From: Leptolyngbya sp.
Lineage (GTDB): Bacteria; Cyanobacteriota; Cyanobacteriia; Leptolyngbyales; Leptolyngbyaceae
Assembly (NCBI GenBank): GCA_003249025.1
Contig: QBMH01000028.1
Coordinates: 1 to 33,653, forward strand
Direction: 5' to 3'
Length of the DNA: 33,653 bases
Position numbers and translations under genes: made by a program. Below are positions 1 through 8,672 of the stretch, piece after piece; the first letter of the stretch is position 1, and each line of letters opens with the position of its first letter. Below the pieces are notes generated by a model. The model saw only the letters and a program-made list of their open reading frames with translations. It did not search any database and was not told the origin of the DNA.

Positions 1-77
1 GAACTCTAGCCCAATGTCACTACCTCACTCAAAAATGGGCGAACCGTGAGTTATTAATACTCATCTTTAAAGATAGA

Positions 78-112
78 AGAGCCAGATCTTTTGGAAGATC
101 TGGCTCTTTTTT
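78..112 (+). terminator. Intrinsic terminator of a gene off the left edge
   Basis: A perfect 13-bp inverted repeat (AGAGCCAGATCTT, loop TTGG, then its complement) runs straight into a six-T tract on the + strand. This is a textbook rho-independent terminator for rightward transcription entering from the left. The minus strand has no comparable T run after the hairpin, so it is less likely to stop icd transcription efficiently, although it sits only 24 bp past the icd stop. Bases 1-77 hold no reading frame that I can assign to a protein. Confidence 0.85.
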
Positions 113-135
113 AGAGAAATTGTAGGCAGAGATCG

Positions 136-1560
136 CTAAAAGCGTTTGATAATCGCCTCAGCAAACTCAGAACATTTCAAGGGCGGCTCCACGGGCGGCT
201 CCATCAATCGGGCTAAATCGTAAGTTACCTCACGATTAGAGATTGCTTCACCCAAGCCTTTTTTAATCAGATCGGCGGCTTCTTGCCAGCCCATATATTC
301 CAGCATCATCACGCCAGAGAGAATCAACGAGCCAGGATTAACTCGATCCAAGCCAGCATGTTTAGGTGCGGTGCCGTGGGTTGCTTCAAAAATAGCGCAG
401 GAGTCGCCAATATTGGCTCCCGGTCCCATTCCTAACCCACCCACTATCGCCGCTGCCGCATCCGAGAGATAATCGCCATTCAGGTTCATGGTTGCCAAAA
501 TGGAGTATTCATCTGGACGGGTTTGAATTTGCTGAAAGATACTGTCGGCAATGCGATCGTTCACCATCACCTTTTCTTTCCACTTGCCATTTCCGTGGCT
601 TTCTCCAATGGCATCCAGCACTTGCTTCACTTCCTGGCAGATAACATCTCGTTTTTCAACGGTCAATCCATCGAAGCCGGGGTCAATCATCCGAGCATTG
701 TCTTCGAGGGAAAGCTCTGGATTTTTTGCCTGATTGCCTAAAATCCAAGATTCCCGCTCCGTAACGCACTCTGCCCGAAATTCACTGGTTGCCAGCTCAT
801 AGCCCCAATCGCGGAATGCCCCTTCGGTATATTTCATGATGTTGCCCTTATGTACTAAGGTCACCATTTGTTTGTTTTTGGGTAGTCTCAAGGCATGTTG
901 CATGGCACGGCGCACTAGGCGCTGAGATCCCATTTTGCTAATGGGTTTGATGCCAATACCTGAATCTAGAGGAATCTGTTTTTTGCCATGTTCGGGAGTG
1001 CCAGGGATGAAATCTTCATTGAGAATTTTGATTAGGCGATCGCACATTTCCGTGCCCTGCTTCCACTCAATCCCCAGATAAATATCCTCTGTATTTTCCC
1101 GATAAATAATCAAGTCTAGCTTTTCAGGCGTTTTGTGGGGCGAAGGAGTGCCTTCATAATAGCGACAGGGACGAATGCACGTATACAGATCAAAAATTTG
1201 GCGGAGTGCGACATTCAGCGATCGAATTCCGCCACCAATCGGTGTGGTCAACGGTCCTTTAATTGCCACGCCGTAGGTTTTAATTGCGGTCAGCGTGTCC
1301 TCAGGCAAATATTGATAGGTGCCATACAGTTCGCAGGCTTCATCCCCGGTGTAAACCTTGAACCAGGAAATTTTGCGTTTTCCCCCATAAGCACTCGCCA
1401 CCGCCGCATCAAAGACTTTCTGAGAAGCGGGCCATAGGTCAATTCCGGTTCCATCCCCCCGAATAAACGGAATGATCGGGTCATCTGGAACTACAGGCTC
1501 TCCATTTTTGAATGTAATTGTAGAACCCGTAGTTGGAGGGCTAATCTTTTCGTAAGTCAT
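136..1560 (-). CDS. icd: NADP-dependent isocitrate dehydrogenase
   Basis: Oxidatively decarboxylates isocitrate to 2-oxoglutarate with NADP+ in the cytoplasm. In cyanobacteria this makes the carbon skeleton for ammonium assimilation. The 474-residue protein has the substrate loop [17 protein letters not shown] near residues 105-121; its Ser114 matches the serine phosphorylated in the E. coli enzyme. It also has [13 protein letters not shown] near 154 and the cofactor region [11 protein letters not shown] near the C-terminus. The open frame extends 17 codons further upstream, but the ATG at 1560 gives the family-typical start [12 protein letters not shown] and has GGAG about 8 nt before it. 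It is a single gene transcribed leftward, with 375 bp of non-coding DNA in front of it. Confidence 0.96.
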   Translation of the reverse strand: MTYEKISPPTTGSTITFKNGEPVVPDDPIIPFIRGDGTGIDLWPASQKVFDAAVASAYGGKRKISWFKVYTGDEACELYGTYQYLPEDTLTAIKTYGVAIKGPLTTPIGGGIRSLNVALRQIFDLYTCIRPCRYYEGTPSPHKTPEKLDLIIYRENTEDIYLGIEWKQGTEMCDRLIKILNEDFIPGTPEHGKKQIPLDSGIGIKPISKMGSQRLVRRAMQHALRLPKNKQMVTLVHKGNIMKYTEGAFRDWGYELATSEFRAECVTERESWILGNQAKNPELSLEDNARMIDPGFDGLTVEKRDVICQEVKQVLDAIGESHGNGKWKEKVMVNDRIADSIFQQIQTRPDEYSILATMNLNGDYLSDAAAAIVGGLGMGPGANIGDSCAIFEATHGTAPKHAGLDRVNPGSLILSGVMMLEYMGWQEAADLIKKGLGEAISNREVTYDLARLMEPPVEPPLKCSEFAEAIIKRF

Positions 1561-1935
1561 TGCTGTCGCTCCAATATAACGGCAGGCAATCGTCGGGTCA
1601 GTGACTAACAATTTAAGTGACCTGCTTCATGCCGCTCGGTTAGGTTATCTCAAGTTGGGAACTGTGAACTGTCTTTTTTGAGCAGATTGCAAAATTCCTA
1701 CTAAAAAATATTCTTTGGCACAAGACAGAAAGGGGATGCCCAAATCGATTAGCTACTTTTTTGCTATCCAATTTCAGGCTTCCTTTAAGAAAAAGTGTCA
1801 GATAGCTATAAAGTTCGCGAGTCTCTGGGAATGCTAAATAAATCAAGCAGAACAATTGCTGAAATGTTGTTCGTACAGGCTCAAAAAGTGTCAGTTAATA
1901 TGATTTTCGCGTGATCTACCATACAGGAAATTCAG
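1561..1935. other. Divergent intergenic region between icd and the response regulator
   Basis: A 375-bp stretch that must carry the promoters for icd (leftward) and the response regulator (rightward). The 12-mer AAAAAGTGTCAG occurs twice in direct orientation, at 1790-1801 and 1883-1894, each preceded at variable distance by CAGGCT (1775-1780 and 1876-1881). A possible -10 hexamer TATGAT lies at 1899-1904, with no convincing -35. The 71-codon minus-strand frame inside (1640-1855) shows no recognisable protein and no ribosome binding site that I would trust. Confidence 0.5.
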
Positions 1936-2598
1936 ATGAAACGAGTACTCGTGGTTGATGATGACACGACTTTGCGAATGGCGCTAACGCGTTACTTAGA
2001 AAAGCGAGGCTACCTAGTTCAAAGTGTAGGGTCAGCAACAGAAGCTCTGAGTGCAGTTGAAGCAGATCCGCCGGATCTAATTGTGTCGGATGTGATGATG
2101 CCTGAAATGGATGGGTTTGAGTTTTGCCGTCGATTGCGGGCAACGCGCACTGGGCAACTGGTTCCATTTATATTTCTCTCCAGTAAGGGGGAAGTGGAAG
2201 CCCGCATCCAAGGGCATTCTATGGGAGCTGATGACTATTTGATGAAGCCATTTGAACCTCTTGAACTATTGGCAAAAATTGAGGCGCAATTGGAGCGATC
2301 GCGCCGGATTCATTCTGAAATTGTGCGGCTGATGCAAAAGTCAGATTTAGAGAACTCAACCAGTCCGGTGTCACCGCAGCCTGTCTTACCGCTTACTCCA
2401 GCCGAGGAAAAAGTGTTTTGGGAAGTCGTGCAGGGCTTAACCAATAAGCAAATAGGCGATCGCCTATTTGTCAGTCCCCGCACCGTGCAAACCCATTTGA
2501 GCAATATTCTGAACAAACTTGATCTGGAAAATCGCTCTCAACTGGTTCGGTTTGCGTTTGAGCGAGGCTATAAGCCACGGATTACGGAACAAGCGTAA
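1936..2598 (+). CDS. NarL/LuxR-type two-component response regulator
   Basis: A 220-residue DNA-binding response regulator. The N-terminal receiver domain (about 1-120) has the acidic pair at D8-D9, the phospho-acceptor D52 in the segment LIVSDVMMPEMDG, the Ser82/83 switch position and the invariant K104 (DDYLMKPF). The C-terminal LuxR/GerE helix-turn-helix runs from about 153 to 212 (LTPAEEKVF ... LTNKQIGDRL ... SPRTVQTHLSNIL). The layout and the C-terminal NRSQLVRFAFERG resemble the cyanobacterial/plastid Ycf29-Rre1 group, but I cannot assign an orthologue. No histidine kinase is nearby, so it is an orphan here. AGGAA lies before the ATG. Its stop codon abuts the stop of the convergent permease gene. 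Confidence 0.9.
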   Translation: MKRVLVVDDDTTLRMALTRYLEKRGYLVQSVGSATEALSAVEADPPDLIVSDVMMPEMDGFEFCRRLRATRTGQLVPFIFLSSKGEVEARIQGHSMGADDYLMKPFEPLELLAKIEAQLERSRRIHSEIVRLMQKSDLENSTSPVSPQPVLPLTPAEEKVFWEVVQGLTNKQIGDRLFVSPRTVQTHLSNILNKLDLENRSQLVRFAFERGYKPRITEQA

Positions 2599-3864
2599 TT
2601 AATCGCTTCTCAAAGCCGCGATCGGATCAAGCTGAGCCGCATTTCGAGCGGGAATCACGCCAGCGATTAATCCCACCGTCGTAGATAGCACAAGACCAGC
2701 GGCGATCGCCCACAGTGAGATTACAAAAGGAAAGCGAAAGAGTTGAGCGGCAGCAAAGGCTAACCCGACCCCTAGCGCAATTCCGATCGCACCCCCGATG
2801 ATCGACACGACGATCGCTTCCGTCAAAAACTGACTGAGTACGGCACTGTTGGTGGCTCCGACCGCTTTACGGATGCCAATCTCGCGGGTGCGCTCCACCA
2901 CAGACACCAGCATAATGTTGGCAATCCCGATTCCGCCGACAACCAGGGAAATACCTGCGATCGCTCCCACCATGACCGTAAATAAGCCCACGATGTTACC
3001 AAAGGCATTAATGATATCAATTTGATTACTCAGCCGGAAGTCATCGGGTTGAGGCGGGTAGATATTATGCCGAATTCGCAGCAGATTGGTCACTTGAAAT
3101 TGAGCCGCTTCCAGTTGAGCATCGTCTTCAGCCTGGAGCCAAAACCCACTAACGGCAATGCCATTAATTGCATTATTGCCCACAATTCGAGAAGACATGT
3201 TGGTGAGGGGAATATAAACGCGATCGTCCTGATCCTGTCCACCCACTGAGCCTTTCGACTCCATCACTCCAATGACCCTATAGCTACCCCCTTGAATACG
3301 AATACTGGTTCCCACAGCACTGCCGCACGCTCCAAATAGGTCATCTCGCACCTTGCTGCCCAAAACCGTCACAGGGTTGGCAGCATCTAAATCGTCTTGG
3401 CTAAAAAATTGCCCCGTTTGAGGGTGAATGTTTTTCACATCTGAGTAGTTCAAATCAACCCCTAAAAGGCTGGTTGATGTATTTTGCCCTGAATACACAA
3501 CCTGAGTAGAACGCTGAAGAAACGCGGTAACGGCTTTAGCAGCGGGGGCTTGTTCGGCAACTGCCTTGGCATCTTCCCAGGTTAACGTTGATGCAGAACC
3601 GCTTCCTTGGCTAATGCCACCAGAACGAGCAACCCCCGACAAGACCAGCATCACGTTCGATCCCAAGGCTTGAATTTGCTGCTCGGTTGCTTTTTGAACG
3701 CCTTGTCCTACTGAAGTGACTGTAATCACGGAAGCAATGCCAATCACGACCCCCAGCATGGTCAATGCTGTGCGTAGGCGATTGCTCCAAAGGGCATTGA
3801 GCGCCATGGTCAACACTTCAAATACAGGAACGGTAGTCGGACGAATTCGAGCAGGCTGTATCAT
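2599..3864 (-). CDS. MacB/FtsX-type ABC transporter permease
   Basis: A 421-residue inner-membrane permease of the MacB type without a fused ATPase. TM1 is at about 30-52 (RTALTMLGVVIGIASVITV). A large periplasmic domain follows at about 55-285. The FtsX-like core has three more helices at about 292-320, 345-375 and 380-404. The signature ERTREIGIRKAVGA is at about 324-337, and the tail PARNAAQLDPIAALRSD is typical of the family. It starts 17 bp after the adaptor gene's stop, and the SD AGGAG overlaps that stop, so the two are surely co-transcribed and probably translationally coupled. The cognate ATP-binding subunit is not encoded in the window. The exported substrate is unknown. Confidence 0.92.
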   Translation of the reverse strand: MIQPARIRPTTVPVFEVLTMALNALWSNRLRTALTMLGVVIGIASVITVTSVGQGVQKATEQQIQALGSNVMLVLSGVARSGGISQGSGSASTLTWEDAKAVAEQAPAAKAVTAFLQRSTQVVYSGQNTSTSLLGVDLNYSDVKNIHPQTGQFFSQDDLDAANPVTVLGSKVRDDLFGACGSAVGTSIRIQGGSYRVIGVMESKGSVGGQDQDDRVYIPLTNMSSRIVGNNAINGIAVSGFWLQAEDDAQLEAAQFQVTNLLRIRHNIYPPQPDDFRLSNQIDIINAFGNIVGLFTVMVGAIAGISLVVGGIGIANIMLVSVVERTREIGIRKAVGATNSAVLSQFLTEAIVVSIIGGAIGIALGVGLAFAAAQLFRFPFVISLWAIAAGLVLSTTVGLIAGVIPARNAAQLDPIAALRSD

Positions 3865-3881
3865 TGGAATTTTGAATTCTC

Positions 3882-5240
3882 CTAACGCTGTCGCGACCCG
3901 CCACCGCCCAGGCCTGGAAGCACTGAGGGCGTTCGAGATTGAGGACGTTCTCCGGGAGGGAAACTGAGCATGACTCGATCTCCGACTTGCAACCCAGATA
4001 GCACCACTGTTTTATCGTTGACGCTAACTCCGGTGTTGATGGGGCGAAATTCTGAGCGGCGATTCGTGGAACGATCCCCCTGGGAATCGCCCTTTTCCCC
4101 AGTCATAACTAACACGCCGCTGGTTCCCTCTTGCCGCACGATCGCCACGGTTGGAATTACCAGGACATCGTTCAAGGTGCCTATCTTAAACTCTACATCC
4201 ACACTCATTCCGGCTCGAAGCAGCTTTGCAGGATCGGCAATAGAAGATTTCACTTCAAAACTGGTGACATTTTGTACCGTGGTAGATTGGGTCGCTAGTT
4301 GAATCACCCGTCCTGTAAACGTTTTGCCGGGAAAAGCATCCACTTTAATCTCAACCGCTTGCCCTAATTTGATCTGAGCAATGTTGGACTCTGCAACATT
4401 TGCCATAATTTGATTGTTGGAAGCCAGAGACAAGATTGAAGAGGATGTGGCGGAAGAGACTGCACTTCCAGAGGTAGTTGGGGTGACAAAAGCTCCGGGA
4501 TCGGCGAACTTTTTGGTGACCACGCCACTGAATGGCGCACGAATCACGGTGTCGGCAATCTGGGTCTGAACGGTTTGAAGGGAACCTTGAGCAGTGGTCA
4601 CTTGAGCACGAGCTTCCGCAATCTCTTCCGGGCGAGACCCTACTTGCTGTAAAGAAAGCGCTTGTTTATTTTGAGCAAGTAGGGCGGTCGCGCTATCTCG
4701 ATCTGCCAAGGAGTTGTTTAGCTCCCGTTGAGAAATTGCCCCAGTATTAAACAACTGCTGATTTTGTCGTAAGGTTTGCTCTGCACGTCTCACACTGGCT
4801 TCAGCATCCCGCACCCGTGCTTGAGCTTGGGCAATGTCCTGGTTGCGATTGCCTGCTAGTAAACGTTGAAGATTAGCTTGAGCGGATGCAACTTGTCCTT
4901 TTGCCTGGGTAAACTGTCCTTGAAAATTGGAATCATCCATGTAGGCAAGAATCTGACCCTGCTCAACGCGATCGCCCTCTTTCACCAACAGTTCTTTCAA
5001 TTTCCCAGATGTTTTTGGACTCACGTTCACCGAGCGTTCTGGCTGCACGGTGCCGTTTGCTGCGATCGTCACAGGTAAATTGACTTGTTCAACCGTCACG
5101 GTTTTTCCACGTCGTCTCCCTTCTCTAGGATTGGGAGCAGTGACCTGGTTATAGATTGCGTAGCCGCCACTGGCTAATAGACCCACTATCAACAGAGTAG
5201 TCAACCACTTGGGTACTCTCAGTTTCTTGAGGTCTTTCAT
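3882..5240 (-). CDS. HlyD/MacA-type periplasmic adaptor protein
   Basis: A 452-residue membrane fusion protein that would link an inner-membrane ABC permease to an outer-membrane channel. A signal-anchor helix lies at about 12-30. Next comes the first half of a lipoyl-like domain (about 60-103, with SGKLKELLVKEGDRVEQGQ). An alanine/glutamine-rich coiled-coil hairpin follows at about 106-225. The second lipoyl half is at about 230-252 (VIRAPFSGVVTKKFADPGAFV), then a beta-barrel and membrane-proximal domain to about 430. A Ser/Thr-rich loop at 254-272 and a Gly/Arg tail are less usual. AGGAG precedes the ATG by about 8 nt. It is the first gene of a two-gene operon with the permease. Confidence 0.93.
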   Translation of the reverse strand: MKDLKKLRVPKWLTTLLIVGLLASGGYAIYNQVTAPNPREGRRRGKTVTVEQVNLPVTIAANGTVQPERSVNVSPKTSGKLKELLVKEGDRVEQGQILAYMDDSNFQGQFTQAKGQVASAQANLQRLLAGNRNQDIAQAQARVRDAEASVRRAEQTLRQNQQLFNTGAISQRELNNSLADRDSATALLAQNKQALSLQQVGSRPEEIAEARAQVTTAQGSLQTVQTQIADTVIRAPFSGVVTKKFADPGAFVTPTTSGSAVSSATSSSILSLASNNQIMANVAESNIAQIKLGQAVEIKVDAFPGKTFTGRVIQLATQSTTVQNVTSFEVKSSIADPAKLLRAGMSVDVEFKIGTLNDVLVIPTVAIVRQEGTSGVLVMTGEKGDSQGDRSTNRRSEFRPINTGVSVNDKTVVLSGLQVGDRVMLSFPPGERPQSRTPSVLPGLGGGGSRQR

Positions 5241-5299
5241 CAGTCTGCTCCTGAATTAGGTCAACAGTATCTCGACCATGAATCTCTCTCCATCCGATA

Positions 5300-5318
5300 A
5301 GAAGAATATTTGTCTTCT
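5300..5318. repeat. Inverted repeat upstream of the adaptor-permease operon
   Basis: AGAAGA and TCTTCT form a perfect 6-bp inverted repeat around a 7-nt spacer, about 60 bp before the adaptor start. It lies in the 181-bp gap that must hold the operon promoter, so it could be an operator. No T tract follows on either strand, which argues against a terminator. The function is inferred from position only. Confidence 0.3.
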
Positions 5319-5368
5319 AGTGATTTTCTATAAAGAGAGGATAAAGCGCAATATGAAGCATGTTTCTA

Positions 5369-5386
5369 TTAGACTTTAGCGTCTAA
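5369..5386. repeat. Inverted repeat TTAGAC-N6-GTCTAA, candidate operator
   Basis: A perfect 6-bp inverted repeat with a 6-nt centre (TTTAGC) in the gap between the S4-domain gene (ends 5422) and the adaptor gene (starts 5240). A dyad of this size suits a dimeric regulator. It is not followed by a T run, so it is not a terminator for the S4 gene. No regulator of the efflux pair other than the nearby NarL-type protein is visible. Confidence 0.3.
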
Positions 5387-5421
5387 GGAACGGTTCAGAC
5401 TCTAGGAGTTCATCCGTAATT

Positions 5422-6201
5422 CTAAACAAACCGGGTTAGCTGGACACGGTAGCGATCTTTTTTGGTAATCATAACCTCGCCCACTTCAACTCTTCCTTTA
5501 CCGCTCACTGCAATCAGGTCGGCTGATTTGACCGCATAGCTAGCGCTTGAAATATCTTTCCAGTTAACCCGCACATCGCCCGCTGAGATCAGATCCGCCA
5601 TTTTGCTGCGAGACATGCCAAATCCTGCGGAGGCGATCGCGTCCAACCGCATAGAGGCTTCTACGGTTACTAGTTCCTTCTTTTTGGGTTCACGAATTTT
5701 CAGTTCGCTCAACTCTATGCGTCTGGTTTTAACGGGAACCGAGCGCACTTGAGTCAAGCTGGCTGTGAGAAAATCAACTAGTTCTGGAACCGCGATCGCC
5801 TGACCGCCTCTTTCCCCCAAAACAATAATATCGCCCACCTTATCTCGAACGATACCTGTTCCTAGCAAGGCACCTAAAAAATCTCGGTGAGTAGCGGGAT
5901 CAAACAAAAAATTTCCAGCAATTTCGAGCGCTGCAAGTTTGACTTGAGTTGAATCGAGAGGAATTTCTGACCGGGCGATCGCTAAACGCTGACGTTCTGC
6001 TTGCGGGTAGCCACCCCAGGAAACAATATGAACTTCGGTTAGCTGGCTAAAAGTTTTTTGAGCCTCTGCTAATTCGGGCGGGGAAAGAAAATCGGTAGTT
6101 ACGACTTCCCAAGTTTTAATTGCCTGATCTGCTCGATCAATTACTCGCGCTATCGTTTCGCGATTCTCAACCTGCTTCAGCAAATCTTCTCGTGGCAACA
6201 T
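5422..6201 (-). CDS. S4-domain RNA-binding protein, cyanobacterial photosystem II S4 family
   Basis: A 259-residue protein of the YlmH-like group, annotated in cyanobacteria as photosystem II S4 domain protein. The N-terminal alpha/beta region (about 1-150) includes VHIVSWGGYPQAERQRLAIAR. The C-terminal S4 RNA-binding domain is at about 184-245 (RLDAIASAGFGMSRSKMADLI, then GDVRVNWK). It follows prfA with only 2 bp between them, so it is the last gene of the long ribosomal transcript. Firmicute YlmH relatives act on stalled ribosomes, which suits its place beside release factor 1. A direct PSII role is a family label and is not shown by the sequence. Confidence 0.85.
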   Translation of the reverse strand: MLPREDLLKQVENRETIARVIDRADQAIKTWEVVTTDFLSPPELAEAQKTFSQLTEVHIVSWGGYPQAERQRLAIARSEIPLDSTQVKLAALEIAGNFLFDPATHRDFLGALLGTGIVRDKVGDIIVLGERGGQAIAVPELVDFLTASLTQVRSVPVKTRRIELSELKIREPKKKELVTVEASMRLDAIASAGFGMSRSKMADLISAGDVRVNWKDISSASYAVKSADLIAVSGKGRVEVGEVMITKKDRYRVQLTRFV

Positions 6202-6203
6202 AG

Positions 6204-7316
6204 TTATACAGCCGAAGCCTGACCGTTACTTTCAGCCGCCAGCAATTCCAGTCGCTCTTGCTGATCTTGAGAAATACAGGTCTGGATCAAAGTATCAACA
6301 TCTCCCTCCAAAATTGGAGGGAGCGAAAAGTTTTGATTTAAACGGTGATCAGTGACACGACTATCTTTATAGTTGTAAGTACGGATTTTTTCAGAGCGTG
6401 AGCCAGTGCCCACTTGCATTTTGCGGGCAGAACTCACTGCATCTTGCTGCTCTTGCAACTTTAGTTCATACAGCTTTGCCCGCAGAATTTGCATGGCACG
6501 TTCCCGGTTTTGAAGCTGCGATCGCTCTTCGGTACATTTAATCCGAATGCCGGTCGGCTTATGCATCAAGTCAACAGCCGTTTCTACCTTGTTCACGTTC
6601 TGTCCACCTGCACCGCCCGATCGCATGGTAGTCATTTCGATATCTTTTGCATCGATATGGACTTCCACATCATCCACTTCTGGCATGACTGCAACCGTTG
6701 CTGTTGAGGTGTGGACTCGACCCTGTGCCTCGGTCACCGGAACACGCTGTACCCGATGAACTCCCGCCTCAAATTTAAGCTTGCTATAAACACGATCGCC
6801 CTGAATTTCAAGGATGATTTCCTTAAAGCCGCCCATGTCCGCGAGAGACTCACTAACTAACTTCACCCGCCAACCTTGACCCTCAGCGTATTTTGAATAC
6901 ATCCGTAGCAGGTCGCCAGCCCAAATGCTAGCTTCGTCTCCACCCGTACCCGCTCGAATTTCCAACATGATGTTCTTTTCATCGTTGGGATCGCTGGGCA
7001 ACAGCAGAACCTTTAAACGGATTTCCAGCAGATCTAGCTTTTCTTCTAGTTCTGCCACTTCCAAAGATGCCACTTCCTGTAGCTCCAAGTCACCGCCTGA
7101 TTCCTTCACGATCTGCCGGGCTTCAACCACCGAAACTTGGGCATTTTTCCATATTCCATAGGTCACCACAACTTCTTCCAAAGAAGCACGGGTCTTTGCT
7201 ATCTTCTGAAATTCAGTTGGGTCTTTAGCAATATCAGGATCTGCCAGTCGTCGAGTTAACTCATTAAAAGTTTGTTCAACCGATTGGAGCTTATCAAGCA
7301 AATAGGCTTCAGCCAT
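6204..7316 (-). CDS. prfA: Peptide chain release factor 1
   Basis: Recognises UAA and UAG in the ribosomal A site and triggers hydrolysis of peptidyl-tRNA. The 370-residue protein has the RF1 codon-reading tripeptide PVT at 193-195 ([14 protein letters not shown]), which separates it from RF2 (SPF). The catalytic GGQ is at 237-239 within [20 protein letters not shown]. The N-terminal helical domain spans about 1-105. It sits just after rpmE, a common bacterial pairing, and 2 bp before the S4-domain gene. Confidence 0.97.
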   Translation of the reverse strand: MAEAYLLDKLQSVEQTFNELTRRLADPDIAKDPTEFQKIAKTRASLEEVVVTYGIWKNAQVSVVEARQIVKESGGDLELQEVASLEVAELEEKLDLLEIRLKVLLLPSDPNDEKNIMLEIRAGTGGDEASIWAGDLLRMYSKYAEGQGWRVKLVSESLADMGGFKEIILEIQGDRVYSKLKFEAGVHRVQRVPVTEAQGRVHTSTATVAVMPEVDDVEVHIDAKDIEMTTMRSGGAGGQNVNKVETAVDLMHKPTGIRIKCTEERSQLQNRERAMQILRAKLYELKLQEQQDAVSSARKMQVGTGSRSEKIRTYNYKDSRVTDHRLNQNFSLPPILEGDVDTLIQTCISQDQQERLELLAAESNGQASAV

Positions 7317-7414
7317 AAACAGAAAGGCTCGTCAAGGTGAGCAGGTAATTGGATGTAGAAGACATTCGTTATGTAGTGTACCAAGCAAAATTAGTAAACA
7401 ACTACAATACCTGG

Positions 7415-7663
7415 CTAAGCTTTCTTGTCAGTTTCAGCAGGACTTTGTTCCGCATTGTCAACCATGCCGTATTTACGCAAGAAGCGCTCAACTCGCCCTT
7501 CCGTATCAATCAGCTTTTGAGTGCCTGTAAAGAAGGGGTGATTACCTGACCAAACATCAACATTGAGTTCAGGCTTCGTAGAACCCACTGTCATTATCAC
7601 TTCACCGTTACAATAGACTTTAGCTTCGGGATACCAGGTGGGATGGATGTCTTGCTTGGGCAT
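7415..7663 (-). CDS. rpmE: 50S ribosomal protein L31, zinc-free form
   Basis: An 82-residue large-subunit protein near the central protuberance. The core has PTWYPEAKVYCNGEVI and VDVWSGNHPFFTGTQ, followed by the L31 signature DTEGRVERFLRKYG. Only one cysteine is present (Cys18), so the zinc-binding CxxC pairs of C+ L31 are missing; this is the C- type usual in cyanobacteria. The last 15 or so residues form an acidic/Lys tail. It lies between rpsI and prfA in the long cluster. Confidence 0.95.
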   Translation of the reverse strand: MPKQDIHPTWYPEAKVYCNGEVIMTVGSTKPELNVDVWSGNHPFFTGTQKLIDTEGRVERFLRKYGMVDNAEQSPAETDKKA

Positions 7664-7761
7664 AACTCACTCGCTTTTATAATTTTATCTACATCAATTC
7701 TAACAATTTGGTCTGGATAACCCATTAACAGTCGCACACAAATTCCATATCCAGCAGATTG

Positions 7762-8169
7762 TTAACGTTTTGAGAACTGAGGTGCCTTCCGAGCTTTTCG
7801 CAAACCATATTTCTTACGTTCTTTGGCACGCGGATCGCGGGTTAAATATCCCTCAGTTTTCAAAGGTTTGCGATTATCTGGATCAAGCTGACACAATGCG
7901 CGGGCAACTCCTAAACGAACCGCATCTGCTTGCCCTGTCAGACCACCACCATGGGCATTGACCAAAATGTCATATTCACCTTCTAGCCCAAGAGTTTCTA
8001 AAGGGGCTTTAGTTGCTGATAGATATTCTGGATTGAACTGTAAGTACAGATCACCAGGCTTACCGTTGATAGTTAGTTGACCATTCCCAGGAACTAGGCG
8101 CACCCGTGCAACCGCCGATTTGCGACGACCTGTTCCCATGTATACGACGCGTCCTTCCGTAGCTTGCAT
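7762..8169 (-). CDS. rpsI: 30S ribosomal protein S9
   Basis: A 135-residue small-subunit protein. Its basic C-terminal tail, ending APQFSKR, reaches the P-site t[17 protein letters not shown] at about 12-25 and [19 protein letters not shown] in the middle are S9 signatures. Its ATG overlaps the stop of rplM by one base (TAATG), so translation is probably coupled. The pairing rplM-rpsI is universal in bacteria. Confidence 0.97.
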   Translation of the reverse strand: MQATEGRVVYMGTGRRKSAVARVRLVPGNGQLTINGKPGDLYLQFNPEYLSATKAPLETLGLEGEYDILVNAHGGGLTGQADAVRLGVARALCQLDPDNRKPLKTEGYLTRDPRAKERKKYGLRKARKAPQFSKR

Positions 8170-8624
8170 TATGACTCTTCTCCTGGAATGGTGTTGATTT
8201 CAAGAATTTCGGGCTTTTGAGCCTGATGGGGATGAACATCCCCTGCATAGACATTGAGTTTGGTAAAAAGCTGCCGCCCTAAGGTGTTTTTGGGCAACAT
8301 TCCTTTAATGGCTTGTTCAATAATTCTTTCTGGAACACGAGCTTGCAATTTAGCAAATGTTTCTGTTTTCATCCCGCCTGGGCGACCAGAGTGACGACGA
8401 TAAAGCTTCTGAGTCCGCTTTTTACCAGTCACACCAATCTTTTCTGCGTTGATGATAATCACAAAATCGCCAGTATCCATAAAGGGGGTGTAGCTTGGCT
8501 TATTTTTGCCACGAAGGACTCTGGCAACTTCACTGGCAAGGCGACCAAGCCGCTGATCGGTTGCATCGATGACGTACCATTTGCGCTCAATAGTATCGAC
8601 AGGAGGAAGATAGGTTTTGTTCAT
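8169..8624 (-). CDS. rplM: 50S ribosomal protein L13
   Basis: A 151-residue early-assembly protein of the large subunit. Visible signatures are [20 protein letters not shown] near the N-terminus and [19 protein letters not shown] near 107-125. An upstream in-frame TTG would add ten residues, but ATG 8624 gives the family-typical start [10 protein letters not shown]. Neither start has a strong Shine-Dalgarno sequence. It overlaps rpsI by one base. Confidence 0.95.
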   Translation of the reverse strand: MNKTYLPPVDTIERKWYVIDATDQRLGRLASEVARVLRGKNKPSYTPFMDTGDFVIIINAEKIGVTGKKRTQKLYRRHSGRPGGMKTETFAKLQARVPERIIEQAIKGMLPKNTLGRQLFTKLNVYAGDVHPHQAQKPEILEINTIPGEES

Positions 8625-8672
8625 GATGGTCACTGGATAAATAAAGAAACTCAACTATTAAATGGTTATTAA

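Noticed and set aside
1640-1855. A 71-codon minus-strand frame upstream of icd
   Set aside because: AT-rich spacer, no ribosome site, no recognisable sequence, and it overlaps one copy of the direct 12-mer repeat.
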